NCBI GenBank assembly: GCA_963826105.1
Contig: CAWGWA010000013.1
Location: forward strand, 310,001-374,000
DNA length: 64,000 nt
Source: WHTI01 sp963826105
GTDB lineage: Bacteria; Actinomycetota; CADDZG01; WHSQ01
Direction: 5' to 3'
Part shown: in pieces, positions 60,727-64,000 of the stretch
Numbering within the stretch: position 1 is the first letter of the stretch
Layout of the letters: each line of letters starts with the position of its first letter
Notes under the pieces: model-generated
The model's database searches: none
Told to the model about the DNA's origin: nothing
The model's input: only the letters and a program-made list of their open reading frames with translations
Translations under genes and position numbers: made by a program

Positions 60727-62259
60727 ATGCTCGCGAAGGCCGAGACGGTGGCGCTGATCGGAACCGCTGGCCACCCCGTCCAGGTAGAGGTTCATGTTGC
60801 CCAGGGCGGCATCCCCACGTTCAAGACCGTCGGCCTACCGACGGCCTCGGTGCGGGAGGCGGATCAGCGGATCCGCTCGGCGATCGAGGCGTTGCCAAGG
60901 AACGACTACCACTGGCCTAACAACAGGATCGTGGCCAACTTGGCGCCGGGGAATCTCCGCAAGGAAGGCACGCATTTCGATCTCGTGCTCGCTCTCTGCG
61001 CCCTCGCCGGTGGGAAGCAGATCAGTGCCGAGGCTCTCGAGGGTTGGATGATCGTCGGTGAACTCGGCCTCGATGGTGCGGTGCGCCCGGTCCGCGGGGT
61101 CATGGCGGCGGCGATGGCCGCCAAGGAGCATTTCAACAAAGGCATCATCTGTCCCGAGGACAACGCTGCGGAGGCCGCCATCGTCGAGGGCCTCACGGTG
61201 GTGCCCGTTCGGACGCTAAAACAGGCGATCGAGTTCCTGAGGGGCGATTGGGATCCTCCCTCGGTGCTGCCCGCGCCCGAGACGCCAATAAAGATCGAAG
61301 ACATGTCCGAGGTGAAGGGGCACTCCGAGGCTAAGAAGGCGGCGGAGATCGCGTGCGCAGGCGGGCACAACCTCCTGATGATCGGCCCCCCGGGCTCGGG
61401 GAAGTCCATGATCGCCTCACGGCTCCCCGGGATCCTGCCGGCGATGTCGTTCCAGGAGTCGCTAGACGTCACGAGCGTGTACTCGGTGGCGGGGCTCCTC
61501 GGTAACAAGGCGGGACTGATGAGGCGACGCCCGTTCCGTTCTCCGCACCAGGGCGTATCGCTCGCCGGACTGATCGGCGGAGGGAGCGGACTCCCGCGCC
61601 CCGGCGAGGTCAGCCTTGCTCACCACGGCGTGCTCTTCCTCGATGAGATCACCCTCTTCCGGAGTGACGCACTCGACAGCCTTCGAGGGCCACTCGAGGA
61701 TGGCAAGGTCCGCATCGCACGCAGCGGAGCGACGATCGAGTACCCGTGCAGCTTCTCGCTGGTGGCAGCGATGAACCCATGCCCCTGCGGGTACCTCGGC
61801 GACACCTTGCGATCGTGTCGGTGCACCGGTGCACGACTTCGCTACTACAACGAGAAGCTGTCAGGTCCGTTGATCGACCGGTTCGACATCCAAGCGATGA
61901 TGGCCCGCCCGACGCGCTTGGAGCTCATGGGCAGCGAGCCTTCGGAACCATCCGCCGCGATCCGAGCACGAGTCGAAGCCGCCCGCGAAGTTCAGCGTGA
62001 GCGCTATGACTCGTCGCTCATCCTGAACTCCAGCTGCTGCAAGGCCGATCTTGAAAAGCACGTCCGATTGACCTCGGATGCGTCTTCTCTGCTGGGAGCC
62101 TTGATCGACGCACTGGGCCTAACGGGCCGAGGGGTCGACCGCATCAAGCGGCTCGCCCGAACAGTCGCCGACCTCGAAGGCTCGGAGTCCATCGAGGAAG
62201 AGCACATCGGAGTCGCGTCCGGTCATCGTTACCTCGAGGCCGAGGCGGTGCCGGCATGA
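60727..62259 (+). CDS. comM: ComM/YifB-family Mg-chelatase-like AAA+ ATPase
   Basis: 510 residues. N-terminal Lon-protease-like domain (VEVHVAQGGIPTFKTVGLPTASVREADQR, about 18-46), then a Mg-chelatase AAA+ module with Walker A IGPPGSGKSM and Walker B GVLFLDEITLF, zinc-finger-like CPCGYLGDTLRSCRC, and a C-terminal winged/helical domain. ComM is the helicase that extends heteroduplexes during natural transformation. AGGAAGGG lies 7 nt before ATG. Stop overlaps the dprA start. Confidence 0.93.
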   Translation: MLAKAETVALIGTAGHPVQVEVHVAQGGIPTFKTVGLPTASVREADQRIRSAIEALPRNDYHWPNNRIVANLAPGNLRKEGTHFDLVLALCALAGGKQISAEALEGWMIVGELGLDGAVRPVRGVMAAAMAAKEHFNKGIICPEDNAAEAAIVEGLTVVPVRTLKQAIEFLRGDWDPPSVLPAPETPIKIEDMSEVKGHSEAKKAAEIACAGGHNLLMIGPPGSGKSMIASRLPGILPAMSFQESLDVTSVYSVAGLLGNKAGLMRRRPFRSPHQGVSLAGLIGGGSGLPRPGEVSLAHHGVLFLDEITLFRSDALDSLRGPLEDGKVRIARSGATIEYPCSFSLVAAMNPCPCGYLGDTLRSCRCTGARLRYYNEKLSGPLIDRFDIQAMMARPTRLELMGSEPSEPSAAIRARVEAAREVQRERYDSSLILNSSCCKADLEKHVRLTSDASSLLGALIDALGLTGRGVDRIKRLARTVADLEGSESIEEEHIGVASGHRYLEAEAVPA

Positions 62260-63187
62260 CTGATGCCCGGATCCTTCGACCCACCGACCCGGAATGGCCG
62301 TCCCGCCTGAACGAACTGGCCGGCGACCACCCACCCGAGAAACTCCATGTTCGGGGCCGCCTCCTGGAGCCTGGTCGGACTGCTATCGCCATTGTCGGCA
62401 CCCGACGACCGACCGTCTCTGGGATCGAGATTGCAACGACGATGGCTCGGGCGTTCGCGGAAGCGGGCTTCGTGGTCGTCTCCGGGCTTGCGATGGGGAT
62501 CGACGCCGCTGCACACAAGGCGTGTGTGGAAGCGGGTGGGCACACCGTTGCCGTGCTTGGGTGCGGACTCGACATCGACTATCCCAGGGCTAACGCGAAG
62601 CTCCGGGGAGTCATTGCGAACCATGGGACATTCGTTACCGAGTACGAGTGCGGAACCGAACCGCACGCTTTCAATTTCCCGAAGCGCAATCGGATCGTCG
62701 CGGGTCTGTCTCACGCGGTCGTAGTGGTCGAAGGCGGGACGAAGAGCGGATCGTTGATCACCGCCCGACTCGGCATCGAATACGGCCGCGAAGTGTTCGC
62801 GGTGCCCGGCAACCCTCGGAACCTCATGTCGATCGCACCGAACGAGTTGATCCGAACCGGGCAAGCGGCTCTTGCGGCGTGTCCCGAACATGTCTTCGAG
62901 GTGCTCGCCCCACAGCAAGCATGGCTGGAGCCCTGCGATACCCAGGCGTATGAGGGCCGACTCCCTCGGTCGATGAAGAGGAACTGGCGGCCCTTTTCGC
63001 CCTCGACGAGATCCCGACTATCCCGGAGAGGATCGCTGCGGCGGCCGCGAAGCTGGCCCCAGGCAGGGTCTCGATGGTCTTGGCCAAGCTGGAGGTTAGG
63101 GGCCTCGTCCGTAAGCGCCGGATGGGATACGAGATCACGGCTACGGGAGCTGAGGCGCGGGCCACAGCACTCGAAGAGCCTGCCTAG
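62256..63187 (+). CDS. dprA: DNA-processing protein DprA (3' frameshift)
   Basis: DprA loads RecA on incoming single strands. Rossmann-like core: IAIVGTRRPTVSG (about 44-56), SGLAMGIDAAAHKAC, VAVLGCGLDIDYPRAN, FPKRNRIVAGLS, GSLITARLGIEYGREVFAVPGNP. After about residue 236 the text becomes Arg/Ser nonsense. The next frame reads VDEEELAALFALDEIPTIPERIAAAA and ends at TAG 63187, the winged-helix C-terminus. One missing base near 62970 explains this, 310 residues in all. Directly coupled to comM (ATGA). Confidence 0.85.
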
Positions 63188-63244
63188 TATGCTTCGGAGT
63201 AAGCGGGGATATATGGCAAAGCGGACAAATCAGGGGGCAGCCTG

Positions 63245-63852
63245 ATGGACCGACCCGATAACCCTGCGCCTCCGGGCGCATCGCCTATCAAGGCGTTCTT
63301 GATCATCCTCGCCCTGATCATCCTCACAACGGTCATCTTCTTGATGACCGCCAACGGCGAAGGATCCCCGAACGCAATCCCAACCGAGTCCAGCTCACCC
63401 CCAGACTTCTCACTAACCGACGAAGAAGCCCTAGCCCGCTTCGAAGAATTGAATGAGCTTCGACGCAGGTCATACTCCGAGCGCGATGCAACGCTGATTC
63501 CAGTGTTTACGTCGCCGGACAGTGCATCTACGGGACAGCGGTCAAGCGGAGATTCGAGCCTACTTCGAAACGATGGTGTCTTCGACTGAACCGAGACTGA
63601 CATAGAGCGTACTTGAGCGTCGTTGAAGCAATCCTGAAGAAATCGTCATTGAGGCAACTCGTTCGTCGAGCACCTTGTTTCTGACCGAAGATGGCGAAGA
63701 CATAACCAGCCAGCGGCGGCCGAGTTGCGCACAATCGGAATTGGACCATGGCGTTGGTGGATTCAGATTGGAAGTTGTTCGATGCGGTAGTCACGGACGA
63801 TGGTGGTCGCTGGGAGGAAAGGATGAAGTCGGATTCTACTCGCGGCGTCTGA
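63245..63852 (+). pseudogene. single-TM hypothetical protein, multiply frameshifted
   Basis: ATG 63245 opens MDRPDNPAPPGASPIKAF, a membrane segment (about 16-34) and LTDEEALARFEELNELRRRSYSERDATLI. The same kind of text then continues in other frames: AEIRAYFETMVSSTEPRL (63546 on), EIVIEATRS and FLTEDGEDITSQRR (63642 on), and WTMALVDSDWKLFDAVVTDDGGRWEERM ending at TGA 63850-63852. At least three frame breaks are needed. No function recognised. The density of breaks suggests a low-coverage contig end more than decay. Confidence 0.5.
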
Positions 63853-64000
63853 TCTCGTCTTGCTGCTGGGTAGCACTGCTGAGCATGGAGAGAGGGAGGA
63901 GCAGACTCGACTTCTGGCGAAACGAGCTGCGCGTGGCGTGTCGGTCAGAGTCCACTACGACGAGGTGCCAATTCATTCCGGAGCCGGAGTCCTTGGAGCA
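63827..64000 (+). CDS. partial unidentified ORF at the window end
   Basis: An open frame runs to the window edge with LLAASDLVLLLGSTAEHGE, then EEQTRLLAKRAARGVSVRV. It has coding-like composition, but no start codon with a Shine-Dalgarno was found and the family is not recognised; the AARGVSVRVHYD stretch faintly recalls phospholipase-D-like proteins. Since the region is rich in frame errors, I treat it as weak. Confidence 0.25.

Overview
The window is high-GC bacterial DNA, and its gene content points to an uncultured actinobacterium (Actinomycetota). It carries the actinobacterial rplS-lepB-lepB-rnhB-DUF2469-yraN neighbourhood, a mycothiol-type formaldehyde dehydrogenase, an F420-type LLM oxidoreductase and a CGAAC-N4-GTTCG SOS box. 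At least fifteen genes have a TAnnnT-like -10 box 6-8 nt before the start codon, which predicts widespread leaderless mRNA. No rRNA, CRISPR array or complete insertion sequence was seen.

Layout. 1-5.9 kb: a partial lipase, a YgjP-like metalloprotease, a degenerate tandem rhodanese protein, FxsA, an SDR dehydrogenase, greA and a lipoprotein amidohydrolase. 6-16.8 kb: a GMC alcohol oxidase, two SGNH hydrolases, a kinase-like protein, a UPF0173 hydrolase, an MFS carrier, an acyl-CoA dehydrogenase, a DHFR-like reductase and a HAD phosphatase. 16.8-30.4 kb: a PH-domain membrane protein, gatCAB, SRPBCC, phosphodiesterase and FMN oxidase genes, an aminotransferase, and serC-serA-ilvE with an HNH (13E12-like) gene wedged between serC and serA. 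30.4-38 kb: an EAL protein, gltX, tRNA-Gln, tRNA-Glu, rplS, two lepB genes, rnhB, DUF2469, mscR and yraN. 38-60.7 kb is an accessory stretch. It holds an enoyl-CoA hydratase-like gene, a second MFS carrier behind two tiny duplicated ORF cassettes, a NifU-type protein, a polar amino acid ABC importer, a coupled five-gene operon of LLM, M20, C45, creatininase and S66 enzymes, a divergent peptide ABC importer, an S15/CocE hydrolase and a CrtI-like oxidoreductase. 60.7-63.2 kb: comM and dprA. The end of the window is a badly frame-broken small gene.

How genes work together. gltX, both of its tRNA substrates and gatCAB make up the indirect route to Gln-tRNAGln. serC and serA supply serine. The Opp-type importer with M20, C45, creatininase-like, S66 and S15 enzymes looks like an uptake-and-cleavage module for peptides or other amide compounds; its substrate is unknown.

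Sequence quality. Ten clear coding genes are interrupted by small frame breaks, mostly +1 insertions, and the reading resumes perfectly in another frame. I read these mainly as residual long-read assembly errors, not pseudogenes, and give coordinates for the repaired genes.
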